Shown here piece after piece: positions 33,561 through 42,746 of a stretch of 64,000 nucleotides of DNA (its first letter is position 1; the number at the start of each line of letters is the position of its first letter). Below the pieces are notes generated by a model. The model saw nothing but the letters and a program-made list of their open reading frames with translations, ran no database searches and was not told where the DNA came from. Both the position numbers and the translations under genes were made by a program. Where the stretch lies: the NCBI GenBank assembly GCA_965276835.1, contig OZ255631.1, positions 1,612,001 through 1,676,000 on the forward strand, written 5' to 3'. Source of the stretch: BOG-932 sp965276835 (lineage in GTDB: Bacteria > Pseudomonadota > Alphaproteobacteria > BOG-932 > Roseiterribacteraceae).

Positions 33561-35429
33561 TCAACCGTTAAGCAGCTTATCCATCTGGTCGAGCAGCATA
33601 TTCATCCGGGCCACGATCGCCTGATAGGGCGCGGGGCTCGCCATATCCAGACCGGCCTTCTTCAGGATGTCATAGGGATAATCCGACCCGCCGGCTTTCA
33701 GCACGCCCAGATAGGTGTCGCGCAGCCTGGTGTCACCACCCTCTATGCCGTGGCTGAAATAGGCCGCGGCCGACAGGCAGGTGGCGTACTGATAGACATA
33801 GAAGTCGCGATAGAAGTGCGGGATATATTCCCACTCCGCGCCATAGATATCGTCGATCTTGACCACGCCCTGGGCGTCGCCGTGATAGCGCTTCAATAGG
33901 TCGAGATAGATCTTGGTCAGCGAATCCCCGGTCAACGCCTCACCCCGCTCCGCCGCCTCGTGCGCCTTCAGCTCGAACTCGGCGAACATCGTCTGGCGGA
34001 AGAAGGTGGTGCGAATCAGCTCAGCCGCCTGGTTCAGGAAAAACAGTTTTTCTTCCTTGGTCTTGGCTTTCGCGATCAGGTCGTCCTGCAGCAGCATTTC
34101 GTTATTGGTCGAGGCGATCTCCGCCAGGAAAATCGGATAGTTCGAGGTTTCAAACGGCTGCGCGCGGTCATCCAGCACCGAATGCATGGCATGTCCCCAC
34201 TCATGGGCGATGGTCGAAACGCTTTCGTAACTGCCGGTGAAATTCGTCAACACGAACGGGTGCACGTCATAGGCGCCGGGATTCATATACGCGCCCGGCT
34301 TTTTGCCCGGCTGCGGCATGGCATGCATCCAGTGCGCGGCAAACCCGGCGGCCAGGGTCTTCACATAGTCGGTACCCAGGGGCGCGACAGCGGCCAGCGT
34401 CATCCTCTCGGCATCGGCGACTGTATAATGCCGGTCGCTTTTCACAAGCGGCACGTACATGTCGTAATAATGCAGCTCAGGCAGGCCGAGCATCTTCTTG
34501 CGCAGCGCGAAATAGCGGTAGAGCGTCGGCAGACCCTTATTCGCCTCATCGACCAGCGTTCTGTAGACTTGATCCGGAATATTATGCTCGGCGATCGCAT
34601 AAGCGACCGAACTGGGGTAATGCCGGACCTTGGCGTTGAACACGGTGCCTTCGATGTCGCCGGCCAGCGTCGCGCCGATGCTGCTCTTATACTCGGCCCA
34701 CTTGCCGAAGAACGCCTCGAACACCTTCTTGCGGTCGTCGCGGTTCGGCAGGTCGCGCGTGGCGGTATAGCCCTGGCTGTCGATGCGAACCTGCCTTCCA
34801 TCCGACAAAGTCACCGTCGGCCATGGCAGATCGGCGTTCGCCAGCAGCGTATAGATCGTCTGCGGTGCACCGGTGGCTGTCCGGCTGGCCGCCAGCACAC
34901 CTTCCGCCTCCGCGCCCAAAGTATGCGGTGCTTGCCGAAAGATGTCGTGCAGGCGGAACGTGAAGACTTTGAGGTCCGGGTCGGCGGCGATGAACCGGTC
35001 GACCTTCGGCCGGCCGGCCGCGATAATCTCAGGGTCGACGAACGACGTCGCGCTGGCGAAGTCGGTTTGCAGCAGCTGGGCCCGCTCCTGCCGATCTTCA
35101 TTGGCAGCCACTCTGGCGTCTTCATCGCGCTTCAGGCTGGCATAAGTATTGAGCCGTGAGAGGCGCTTGCGAAGGTCCGACATCGTGCGCAACGCCTTGG
35201 CTAGGCTGGCCGCGTCCTTGCCCAATGTGCCCTTGAACGTCGCAAGACCCGGGAGTGCGGCGGCGATCGCTTTATGCTCTGCCTCCCACGCAGCGTCGGT
35301 CTGATAAAGCTGGGTCAGGTCCCAGACCACCGGCACGGTTTCCGCCGACGGCGCCTGCGCATACGCAGCGCCCGCCAACGAAGACGTCGTGGCGACGGCG
35401 GCAATGGCGGCGATCCAAGTTTTCCGCAT
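33561..35429 (-). CDS. Exported oligoendopeptidase F-like M3 metallopeptidase
   Basis: 622 aa. Zinc site HEWGHAMH (HExxH) is followed about 25 residues later by the E of FLAEIASTNNE, the M3 thermolysin-like layout. The PepF_N domain precedes it (KALRTMSDLRKRLSRLNTYASLKRDEDARVAANEDR). The N-terminus is a signal peptide (MRKTWIAAIAAVATTSSLAGAAYAQ), so this PepF is periplasmic, whereas classical PepF is cytosolic. It probably degrades peptides after uptake through the outer membrane. RBS TTGAGGGGATCG. Confidence 0.93.
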   Translation of the reverse strand: MRKTWIAAIAAVATTSSLAGAAYAQAPSAETVPVVWDLTQLYQTDAAWEAEHKAIAAALPGLATFKGTLGKDAASLAKALRTMSDLRKRLSRLNTYASLKRDEDARVAANEDRQERAQLLQTDFASATSFVDPEIIAAGRPKVDRFIAADPDLKVFTFRLHDIFRQAPHTLGAEAEGVLAASRTATGAPQTIYTLLANADLPWPTVTLSDGRQVRIDSQGYTATRDLPNRDDRKKVFEAFFGKWAEYKSSIGATLAGDIEGTVFNAKVRHYPSSVAYAIAEHNIPDQVYRTLVDEANKGLPTLYRYFALRKKMLGLPELHYYDMYVPLVKSDRHYTVADAERMTLAAVAPLGTDYVKTLAAGFAAHWMHAMPQPGKKPGAYMNPGAYDVHPFVLTNFTGSYESVSTIAHEWGHAMHSVLDDRAQPFETSNYPIFLAEIASTNNEMLLQDDLIAKAKTKEEKLFFLNQAAELIRTTFFRQTMFAEFELKAHEAAERGEALTGDSLTKIYLDLLKRYHGDAQGVVKIDDIYGAEWEYIPHFYRDFYVYQYATCLSAAAYFSHGIEGGDTRLRDTYLGVLKAGGSDYPYDILKKAGLDMASPAPYQAIVARMNMLLDQMDKLLNG

Positions 35430-35688
35430 GGCGATCCCCTCAAGATCGAAGTGAGCCGGATTATTACCCGAATGATGGAAACCCTATTCCCGACTCTCGA
35501 ACCTCTCAAAGCCCCAAATAGCGTTGCCACCGGCCATTGAACGGATCGTTCGCGCAAATACTCGTTGAGCCTCGCCCGGATGTCTGGCAGCATCCCCCGA
35601 TAACTGACGGCACATCGGAGGCAAACAACGACCTCCGCAATGGCTGTCCAAAGCATGACGCCGAACGCTCATTCCTGGGGAGGAAACA
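35430..35688. other. Divergent intergenic region pepF / CxxCH protein
   Basis: 259 bp between the leftward peptidase gene and the rightward CxxCH/propeller gene. It holds both promoters, and GGGGAGGAAAC is the RBS for the rightward gene. No RNA gene, repeat or conserved ORF was recognised. Confidence 0.4.
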
Positions 35689-37900
35689 ATGACGAATCGC
35701 CTTATTACCGCTCTTCTTACGTCCGCGTGCCTCGGCACCGCGGCACTGGCACTTTCACCGATAAGCTTCGCCGCCGACAGCGATATCCAGATCGTCGCCG
35801 ACGACATCGGCGGCACGGTCACCAGCGCCAAAGGCCCTGAGGCCGGTGTCTGGGTGATCGCCGAGACCAAGGATCTGCCGACCCGCTATATCAAGATCGT
35901 CGTCACCGACGACAAGGGCCGTTACGTGCTGCCACAACTGCCGAAGGCCAAATACCAAGTCTGGGTTCGCGGCTATGGCCTGACCGATTCCAAGCCGGTC
36001 GACATCACACCCGGCAATCGCGCCGACCTGAAGGCGGATGTCGCGCCCGATGCCAAGGCCGCCGCCGAGTATTATCCGGCCGCCTATTGGTACGCGATGT
36101 TGCAGCCACCGGCGGAAAGCGAGTTTCCCGGGACCGGCGCAAACGGTAACGGCATCGCGCCGACCATGCTGACCCAACAGCACTGGCTGGAGAACATGAA
36201 AGAGAACTGCATGTTCTGCCATCAGCTGGGCGACAAGGTGACCCGCACCGTCCTGCAGCCCGGTAACAGCGTCGAGGCTTGGGCAAGCCGCATTCAGATG
36301 GTCCGTGCGCCCGACGACCCTGTCATCCACAATGAAGGCAAGTCGATGTCCGACACGATGCAGAACAAACATGGCGCATTTCGGCCGCGACCGCGCGCTG
36401 AAGATGTATGCCAGTTGGACCGACGCGATCGCAGGCGGTGCAACGCCGAAGGTCGTACCGGCGCGGCCGGAAGGTAAGGAACGCAACGTCGTCCTGACGA
36501 TCATGGATTGGGGCGGCGGACGCTTCATCCACGACCAGATCACCAGCGACCACCGCGATCCGAACGTCAACGCCGGCGGCCCGATCTACGGCATGGGCAT
36601 GCTGCACAGCCAGTTGGAGATCCTGGATCCCAAGACGCTGCAGACTTCGACCGTTCCGGTTCCTGGCCTCGATGGTGCGCAGCATGACGACACCGTACGC
36701 ATCCATGCCGACGAGATGGACGGCAAGGGCCGAGTCTGGATGCCGACGGTATCGACCGCCGGCGAGGAGCCGGCCTGGTGCAGCGACGGTTCCGTCCCGT
36801 CGTCCAAATACTATCCGCTGGCCGACCACAAGCATTCGGCGCAGATCGTGCTCTACGACCCGGCGACCAAGAAGATCGAGAATATCCCGATGTGCTCGGG
36901 CGGCAACCACTCGAACTTCACCTTCAGCGGCCCGAACATCCTCTATCTGTCCGGCGACACATCGGTCATTTCCTGGATCAACACGGATATCTGGGACAAG
37001 ACCCACGATTCCAAACAGGCAACCGGCTGGTGTCCGATGGTCGTGGACACGACCGGCGACGGCAAGATCGACCCCGACCGCTCCAAGTGGGTGAAGCCGG
37101 GCGACGCGCTGAAGAACGTGTCGGGCGAAGAAGGCGTCGGCCCATTGCAGGCCGAAGCCGCAAAAAAGGCAGCCGAGCAGGCCAACACCGGCAAGGACAC
37201 ACAGATCAGCCGCTATCTTTACGGCATGTCCGTCGCCAAGGACGGCAGCGTCTGGGAAGCAGCCTACGTGCCCTACGTACCGTCGGGCCTCGTCCATTTG
37301 ATTCCCGGCAAGAACCCGCCCGAAACCTGCAAGACCGAATATTACGAGCCGCCACTCAAAGACGGGAAATATTCGGCTGTCGGCATCCGTGGCGTCGGCA
37401 TCGATTCTGAGGGCATCGCCTGGGCGGCGTTCTCATCGGGTCAGGTCGGCGCGTTCGACCGGCGCAAATGCAAGGTGATCAACGGCCCGACAGCCGCAGG
37501 CGGTCAGCAATGCCCCGAGGGCTGGACGTTCTACGACCTGCCGAGCCCGAAGCTGGGCAACACCTTCGCGACGACCGACTTCGTCTATTCCGAATGGGAC
37601 GACATGCATGACGTCGTCGGCCTGGGCAAGGAAACCCACTTTTTCCCCGCCACCAACTCGGACTCGATCGTGGCCCTGCAAGAAGGCCAGACCAAGTTCG
37701 TGACCTTCCGCGTTCCTTATCCGATGGGCTTTTATACCCGCGGGTTGGACTTCCGGGTGGACGATCCGAAGGCCGGGTGGAAGGGCAAGGCGATGCACGC
37801 GACCTATGCCAGCGGCGTGCAATGGCACCAGGAAGGCGGCGAAGGCGAATTCAGCAAGGAGGTCGCGTTCCAACTGCGGCCCGATCCGCTGGCGCATTGA
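35689..37900 (+). CDS. Exported CxxCH, carboxypeptidase-regulatory and beta-propeller protein, apparent +1 frameshift
   Basis: Two overlapping frames encode one protein. Frame 1 (35689-~36366) gives a signal peptide (ALLTSACLGTAALALSPISFA), a carboxypeptidase regulatory-like beta-sandwich (IGGTVTSAKGPEAGVWVIAET, VLPQLPKAKYQVWVRGYGL) and a haem-type CMFCHQ motif. After the AAA at 36367-36369 homology continues in frame 2 (MAHFGRDRALKMYASWTDAIAGG) through a streptogramin-lyase-like propeller to 37900. Removing one A restores QNNMAHFG and a 736-aa protein. It may be a true mutation, programmed slippage or a sequencing error. Function unknown; perhaps a periplasmic redox or lyase-type enzyme. Ends before a strong terminator. 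Confidence 0.78.
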
Positions 37901-37914
37901 ACCGCTAAACACAC

Positions 37915-37954
37915 AAAAACCCGCGAGCCCGGCAGGGCTCGCGGGTTTTCTTTT
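37915..37954 (+). terminator. Strong intrinsic terminator (bidirectional)
   Basis: Stem AAAACCCGCGAGCCC / GGGCTCGCGGGTTTT with a GGCA tetraloop, followed by CTTTTG. The A-rich flank on the left gives a U-run on the other strand too, so it can terminate both the propeller gene and the convergent SnoaL gene ending at 37962. Confidence 0.9.
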
Positions 37955-37961
37955 GTCCGGA

Positions 37962-38423
37962 TCAATCGTCCTTATGCGTCACGCACTGCCCCTCGGTCAG
38001 AATCGAGCGGTACAGCCGGTTGTGAACGCGCCAGCCGGCAGGCGTGCGGATCAGGTCGTCCACATATTCGCCCCACATCGAATAGATGACGCCAGGATAT
38101 TTCCGGACGCCCAGATGCACCGCGTAATAATGCACCTTGGCCTTTGCGGTATCGCCGCTGACCTCGATGCGAAAATTGACGACATTGTGATGCGTGGTGC
38201 CGCAGTTCGAGCCCTCCCCCATATGGATGTGGGCGCCGGCGATCAGCGGCGCGGTACCCTTCATGATGCCGTCGGGGCCGAGGTTCGAGCGGTAATCCTG
38301 CACCGCGTCATCGGTGAATATCTCGATCAGCCGGTCGAAATCCTTGGCGTCGATGATGTCGCAATAATTGCAATAGACAAGCTTGATATCCCGCTCGTCG
38401 TTCAGCTCCTGCAGGCTCAACAT
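37962..38423 (-). CDS. SnoaL-like protein
   Basis: 153 aa from the ATG at 38423, which is preceded by AGAGGGGAATATA; the frame is open to 38483 without RBS support. N-terminus SLQELNDERDIKLVYCNYCDIIDAKDFDRLIEIFTDDAVQDYRSNLGPDGIMKG is the classic SnoaL_4 pattern (D-x-F-T-D-D-A). The His-rich strand (AGAHIHMGEG... TTHHNVVNFRIEV) may line a catalytic pocket. Likely a small cyclase/dehydratase of unknown substrate. Probably co-transcribed behind the dienelactone-hydrolase-like gene. Confidence 0.82.
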   Translation of the reverse strand: MLSLQELNDERDIKLVYCNYCDIIDAKDFDRLIEIFTDDAVQDYRSNLGPDGIMKGTAPLIAGAHIHMGEGSNCGTTHHNVVNFRIEVSGDTAKAKVHYYAVHLGVRKYPGVIYSMWGEYVDDLIRTPAGWRVHNRLYRSILTEGQCVTHKDD

Positions 38424-38488
38424 TATATTCCCCTCTGCGTGTCGATTGGCCCGGACGTTAGCCGCCGATGACGAAACCAGCAACGCCT

Positions 38489-39280
38489 TCAGATGGCTGG
38501 GACGAGTTGTTCTTTGAAGAAAGATAGGACGCGATCGAGAGCGGCGCGGGTCGGTTCGCCTTCAGCGTCGATAAGGTGATTGGTCACGACACTGTGCGCG
38601 GGCTTGCGGCCTGCCGGGTTGGCGTGTTTCGGATCGATTTCGATCCCTTCGAAGGCCGAACCGAATTCAGAGCGCAGCCGGGCGAACCGCTCCGGTGGAC
38701 AGGCCGGGTCCTGGTGAAACCGCAAGCCGAGAATCCGCGCACCCTGATTGTCGATCTTATCATGAGCCGCCTTCAGTTCCGCGTCCGAGGCATGAAGGCT
38801 GGATTTCTTGGCCTTGCCGATGGGAAACGGCAGTGACGGCTGGGAAAGAACGGGTGCCAGCATCGGCGAATCCAGCATCATCGCCAGTGCAAAATTTCCT
38901 GTCAGGCACATACCGATGGCGCCCACGCCCGGGCCACCCTGCTTCGCGTGCGCGTGACGCGCCAGGGCGCGCAGCCAATCGACGATCGGGCTCGACTTGT
39001 TGGCCGAGAGCAAGTGAAATTCCCGGCTGATGCAGGCGCGTAACAGAGAGCCGGCAATATATCCGCCGCTGACCGGCCGCATCGGCGTGCCCAGCAACAG
39101 CGGCATGTATACCGAGAAACCCGCGTCAGCGACGCGGGTGGCAAAGGCGGCGACCTGTGGTGTGATCCCTGGAATCTCGTGCATGATGACAACGGCGGGC
39201 CCGGTTCCGCGACGAAACACCTGCCGGCCGTTGCCGTCGTGCGAAAACATCTCGCTGGTGAATCCCGGAACATCCGTCAT
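38489..39280 (-). CDS. Dienelactone hydrolase family protein
   Basis: 263 aa alpha/beta hydrolase. The nucleophile elbow GMCLTGNF carries Cys as in dienelactone hydrolases; FRRGTGPAVVIMHEIPGITPQVAAFATRVADAGFSVYMPLLLG matches the DLH N-terminal core (oxyanion/E region). A C-terminal catalytic His is likely in KPAHSVVTNHL. Cytosolic, no signal peptide. DLHs open lactones in aromatic-ring degradation, but many family members are uncharacterised. Next to SnoaL and methyltransferase genes on the same strand. Confidence 0.88.
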   Translation of the reverse strand: MTDVPGFTSEMFSHDGNGRQVFRRGTGPAVVIMHEIPGITPQVAAFATRVADAGFSVYMPLLLGTPMRPVSGGYIAGSLLRACISREFHLLSANKSSPIVDWLRALARHAHAKQGGPGVGAIGMCLTGNFALAMMLDSPMLAPVLSQPSLPFPIGKAKKSSLHASDAELKAAHDKIDNQGARILGLRFHQDPACPPERFARLRSEFGSAFEGIEIDPKHANPAGRKPAHSVVTNHLIDAEGEPTRAALDRVLSFFKEQLVPAI

Positions 39281-39310
39281 GACGTTACTCCCAGATCGAC
39301 CGCCCGATGG

Positions 39311-40840
39311 TCAGGCAACGCCGAGTGTCTGAAAGACCGCCGCCAGCCGCGATGCGTAAGTGTCGAAAATTCCGCGCATCTCCTGCAGATTCTCTTCGTC
39401 GGTCTCCAGCGTGGCATCGTTTTTCTGCAACTTGACGCCCGTGCTCTTCAGCAATTCCCAGGCATAAAGGGGCGGATCGTCGTGCCCCTCCCGGATAGCC
39501 AAAAGGAACAGCCGCGTAAATCGATCCAGCATCGCCGATCCGCCGGTCACGGGCGATGCAAGCCAGCGCAAGTTGTCCGATGAACGCGCCGCGTTTAGAA
39601 CTGCCGTATTGAAGGAATGTACCGGTGCCGCGCGGTCTTCCTCCCCTGCCTGGCTGAGCGCAGTCTCGAGATGCCCGGACCCCACCAGAACAGCGAGCGC
39701 CTGCAGCACGCGGTCCCACCCCACCTCCGCGATCTTGGGATCGGACAGCAATTGCTCGACAGTACGGGGCCCCTCGGCCAAACCGTCGAGAACTGGATCA
39801 TAAACGTCCGCCTGCAGCGTTGCTTCGCCCAAGGCACAATTGACGGTCAAAGGCACATGTTCCCGGCTCGTGCTCAACGCAAAACGCGTGCGCAACCAAC
39901 GTTCCCGTGCTTCGTCCGGCTGTAACGGAACGGCTCCTTTTATGAGGACGTCCCTGCGGAATTGCTGATTGCGGATGAAATCGCGCAGCATTTCACGCTC
40001 GGTCCGGTCACTCACGGATTCAAGGAGGGTTTGCTGCTCGGCCGTGAAATTCACGGCGTCGAGATTTTCCAAAAGCGCTGCCGAACCGATATAGGTCAGT
40101 TTCGCGTCGCTCAACTCCTCCACGACATCGGCGTGGTAAAACGGCGTCAGGTTCCGGTTGAAATATTCATGCGCCAGATAGTTTCGATCTTGGTCTTTTA
40201 ACGCCTTGACGGCATCGGTCAGCCCCGCGACGGCCAAAAAATAACGTGCGTCAACATCCACGAGGCGCTGGACATAGGACAGCGCTTGATCGACGCGGGC
40301 ATTCGTCGGCCCCGAAAGCTTCGCGGCGTAATCAGCCATCAGCCGCCGCATCGGCATTTTAAGGTCCCATCCCGGCAGAGCATTATAAGAGATATAAACC
40401 AGACCACCTGGTTTGAGCTTGGAACGGATGAACTCGACGATATGGCGGCGGTTTTCCGGGCTGATCCAGCTATAGATGCCGTGGACGCTGATAACGTCGA
40501 ACTGTGGAAGTTCCGGCCTCGCGCCGAAGTCGGCAAACCCATCTTCGAAGAAATGAACGTTACGCGTGCCGGCGGCCTCTGCCAGCCGGCGGGCGCCAAA
40601 GATGTGGCTGGGGTTGAAATCATTGGCATAGATCTGAATGTGCGGGTTGGCCGCCGCGAACAGGTTGGCCGAATAGCCCTGGCCGCAACCCAGCTCGCAA
40701 TAGTTCAGCGGCGTATCCGGATCTGGCGCGACTACACCGGCGATAAGCGCCACGAAAGCAAGAAGCGATGGCGTCAGCTCCCGATACACACCATAGGTAT
40801 AAACGACATCGGTAACGTAACCGGAACTCCAGGCATCCAT
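39311..40840 (-). CDS. Class I methyltransferase with regulatory domain
   Basis: About 509 aa from the ATG at 40840 (a GTG at 40849 is also possible). The N-terminal methyltransferase has the SAM motif YCELGCGQGYSANLFAAANP and FDVISVHGIYSWISPENRRHIVEFIRSKLKPGGLVYISYNALPGW. The C-terminal half matches methyltransferase-regulatory-domain proteins (FYHADVVEELSDAKLTYIGSAALLENLDAV). These are often near polysaccharide or surface-modification genes, but the substrate is unknown. No RBS is evident. The upstream 150 bp is relatively AT-rich. Confidence 0.85.
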   Translation of the reverse strand: MDAWSSGYVTDVVYTYGVYRELTPSLLAFVALIAGVVAPDPDTPLNYCELGCGQGYSANLFAAANPHIQIYANDFNPSHIFGARRLAEAAGTRNVHFFEDGFADFGARPELPQFDVISVHGIYSWISPENRRHIVEFIRSKLKPGGLVYISYNALPGWDLKMPMRRLMADYAAKLSGPTNARVDQALSYVQRLVDVDARYFLAVAGLTDAVKALKDQDRNYLAHEYFNRNLTPFYHADVVEELSDAKLTYIGSAALLENLDAVNFTAEQQTLLESVSDRTEREMLRDFIRNQQFRRDVLIKGAVPLQPDEARERWLRTRFALSTSREHVPLTVNCALGEATLQADVYDPVLDGLAEGPRTVEQLLSDPKIAEVGWDRVLQALAVLVGSGHLETALSQAGEEDRAAPVHSFNTAVLNAARSSDNLRWLASPVTGGSAMLDRFTRLFLLAIREGHDDPPLYAWELLKSTGVKLQKNDATLETDEENLQEMRGIFDTYASRLAAVFQTLGVA

Positions 40841-40996
40841 CGCAATCACTTTTGAAAATTTTGCGCCATTGACGTTGGAAAGCGCCTTTTAAGTCAATCG
40901 TTATTTCCTCTCGAAGGCCGCCGAAATGGCGCAACGAAGTGCTTACGCACCGGCCGCTGGCGGGTATGATCGCAAAAAATTATAGAGGGAATTCCC

Positions 40997-41419
40997 ATGG
41001 CCGATTTCGAATGGTTTACCAAGGCGCACCGGTTCGTCTACCACCACAGCAAGGGCTGGATCGGCGCCAATCTGGGCGCCCCGATGGTGCTGATGTACAC
41101 GATCGGGGCAAAGTCGGGATTGAGCCGTGTCGTGCCCCTGCAATATTATCCGGCCGAGCCTGACGGCATTCTCGTCCTCGCCTCAAACAACGGGCAGCCG
41201 AAAGCGCCGGGCTGGTACTACAACCTGAAAGCGCACCCGGAGATCGACATCCGCGTCGGCCGGCAAAAACGGCGGGTCCGCGCGGAAGAGCTGACAGCGG
41301 AAAAACGCGCTGAGGTTTGGCCGGCGATGCGGAAACAAAACCAGGCGGTCGAAACCTACGCCGCCAAGGCCGGCCGCGTTCTGCCGATCATGCTGTTGCG
41401 AACGCTGAAGATCTCTTGA
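40997..41419 (+). CDS. Ddn-like nitroreductase/quinone reductase family protein
   Basis: 140 aa. Split-beta-barrel of the deazaflavin-dependent (Ddn) group: GWIGANLGAPMVLMYTIGAKSGLSRVVPLQYYPAEPDGILVLASNNGQPKAPGWYYNLKAHPEIDIRVG. The GxKSGxxRxxPL and PGWYYNLKAxP motifs are those used to bind F420 in Actinobacteria. RBS GAGGGAATTCCC. The cofactor in this organism is unproven; FMN or haem use occurs in related barrels. Convergent with the VWA gene. Confidence 0.87.
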   Translation: MADFEWFTKAHRFVYHHSKGWIGANLGAPMVLMYTIGAKSGLSRVVPLQYYPAEPDGILVLASNNGQPKAPGWYYNLKAHPEIDIRVGRQKRRVRAEELTAEKRAEVWPAMRKQNQAVETYAAKAGRVLPIMLLRTLKIS

Positions 41420-41422
41420 GCC

Positions 41423-42616
41423 TCAGCGGCTGAGATACTTCATCGCCGCATCAAGCCCGCCCAAGGTCAGCGGGTGCATGCGGTCGCCGATCAGGCGGCG
41501 GATGATGCCGGTCGACTGTGTATAGGACCAGGACCGCTCCGGCGCCGGGTTGAGCCAGACGACACGTTCGAAGGTTTCGGTCAGCCGCGTCAGCCAGACC
41601 TCACCTGACTCGGCGTTCCAATGTTCGACGCTGCCACCCGGCTGGATGATCTCATACGGACTCATCGAGGCGTCGCCGACCACCACCACGCGGTAGTCCG
41701 CGCCATAGGTGCGCAGCAGTTCCGCCGTGGACAGGCGATTGGCGTCGCGCCGGCGATTGTCCTTCCAGACGGATTCGTAAAGGCAGTTATGGAAGTAGAA
41801 CTGCTCCAGATGCTTGAATTCGGTCTTCGCGGCGGAGAACAGCTCCGAGCAGATGCGGATATAGTCGTCCATCGATCCGCCGATATCGAGAAGCAGCAGA
41901 ACCTTCACTGCATTATGCCGCTCGGCCTGAAGCTGCAGATCAAGCCAGCCGCCATTATGCGCGGTCGAGCGCACGGTGCCGGGCAGGTCGAGCTCGTCGC
42001 GTGCGCCGGTGCGGGCGAACTTGCGTAGCCGCCGCAGCACGACTTTGATGTTGCGGGTGCCAAGCTCGACGTCGTCGTCCAGGTTGCGGAACTCGCGCTT
42101 GTCCCAGACCTTCACTGCCTTGCGATTACGGCCTTCGTCCTGGCCGATCCTGACCCCCTCCGGGTTATAGCCATACGCGCCGAATGGCGAGGTGCCGGCG
42201 GTACCGATCCATTTCGATCCGCCCTGGTGCCGCCCCTGCTGTTCTTCCAGCCGCTGGCGCAGAGTCTCCATGATCTTGTCCCAGCCGCCCAATGCCTCGA
42301 TCGCCTGCTTTTCCTCTTCGGTCAGCAGTTTTTCGGCCATCTTGCGCAACCACTCTTCGGGCAGGGCTCGCGCCAGGATTTCCTCCGGCGTCGCGCCTTC
42401 GACCGGCAAGGCGCCCCGGAACACCTCACCGAACACACGGTCGAACCGATCGAGATAGCGCTCGTCCTTAACCAGCGAGGCGCGGGCGATGTAATAAAAA
42501 TCATCGACACTCCAGCCCGCGATGCGCGCGTCCAACGCCTCCATCAGCAGCAGATATTCCTTGAGGCTGACCGGCACCTTGGCGTCGCGCAGGCCGAAAA
42601 ACAGGCTGGGAAACAT
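41423..42616 (-). CDS. VWA-domain protein (CoxE-like)
   Basis: 397 aa. Central acidic/helical region (EEWLRKMAEKLLTEEEKQAIEALGGWDKIMETLRQRLEEQQ), then a His/Gly-rich GGSKWIGTAGTSPFGAYGYNP motif typical of VWA proteins paired with MoxR AAA+ ATPases. The VWA domain has a MIDAS-like LLLLDIGGSMDDY (DxGGS) and later VVVGDASMSPYEI. Such proteins act with MoxR chaperones in metal-centre maturation or envelope stress; no moxR is adjacent. Start at 42616 follows AAGGACCGCTCC-type sequence. Confidence 0.88.
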   Translation of the reverse strand: MFPSLFFGLRDAKVPVSLKEYLLLMEALDARIAGWSVDDFYYIARASLVKDERYLDRFDRVFGEVFRGALPVEGATPEEILARALPEEWLRKMAEKLLTEEEKQAIEALGGWDKIMETLRQRLEEQQGRHQGGSKWIGTAGTSPFGAYGYNPEGVRIGQDEGRNRKAVKVWDKREFRNLDDDVELGTRNIKVVLRRLRKFARTGARDELDLPGTVRSTAHNGGWLDLQLQAERHNAVKVLLLLDIGGSMDDYIRICSELFSAAKTEFKHLEQFYFHNCLYESVWKDNRRRDANRLSTAELLRTYGADYRVVVVGDASMSPYEIIQPGGSVEHWNAESGEVWLTRLTETFERVVWLNPAPERSWSYTQSTGIIRRLIGDRMHPLTLGGLDAAMKYLSR

Positions 42617-42710
42617 GATGGAGCGGTCCTTTCGCCTGCTTCATAGCACGCGCTTCACGCGCCCCGAAATGCCGCACAGCCAGAATAATTATTGAAATTC
42701 CTATAGAAGG

Positions 42711-42735
42711 GTGTAACTATTTTATATAGTTACAC
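42711..42735 (+). promoter_or_regulatory. Perfect palindrome, likely TA autoregulatory operator
   Basis: Arms GTGTAACTAT (42711-42720) and ATAGTTACAC (42726-42735) are perfectly complementary around a 5-nt centre TTTAT. The element lies immediately 5' of the AGGAG ribosome-binding site (42736-42740) of the antitoxin. This is the expected position for an antitoxin-bound operator; it could also form an mRNA hairpin next to the RBS. Confidence 0.75.
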
Positions 42736-42746
42736 AGGAGTGGGTA

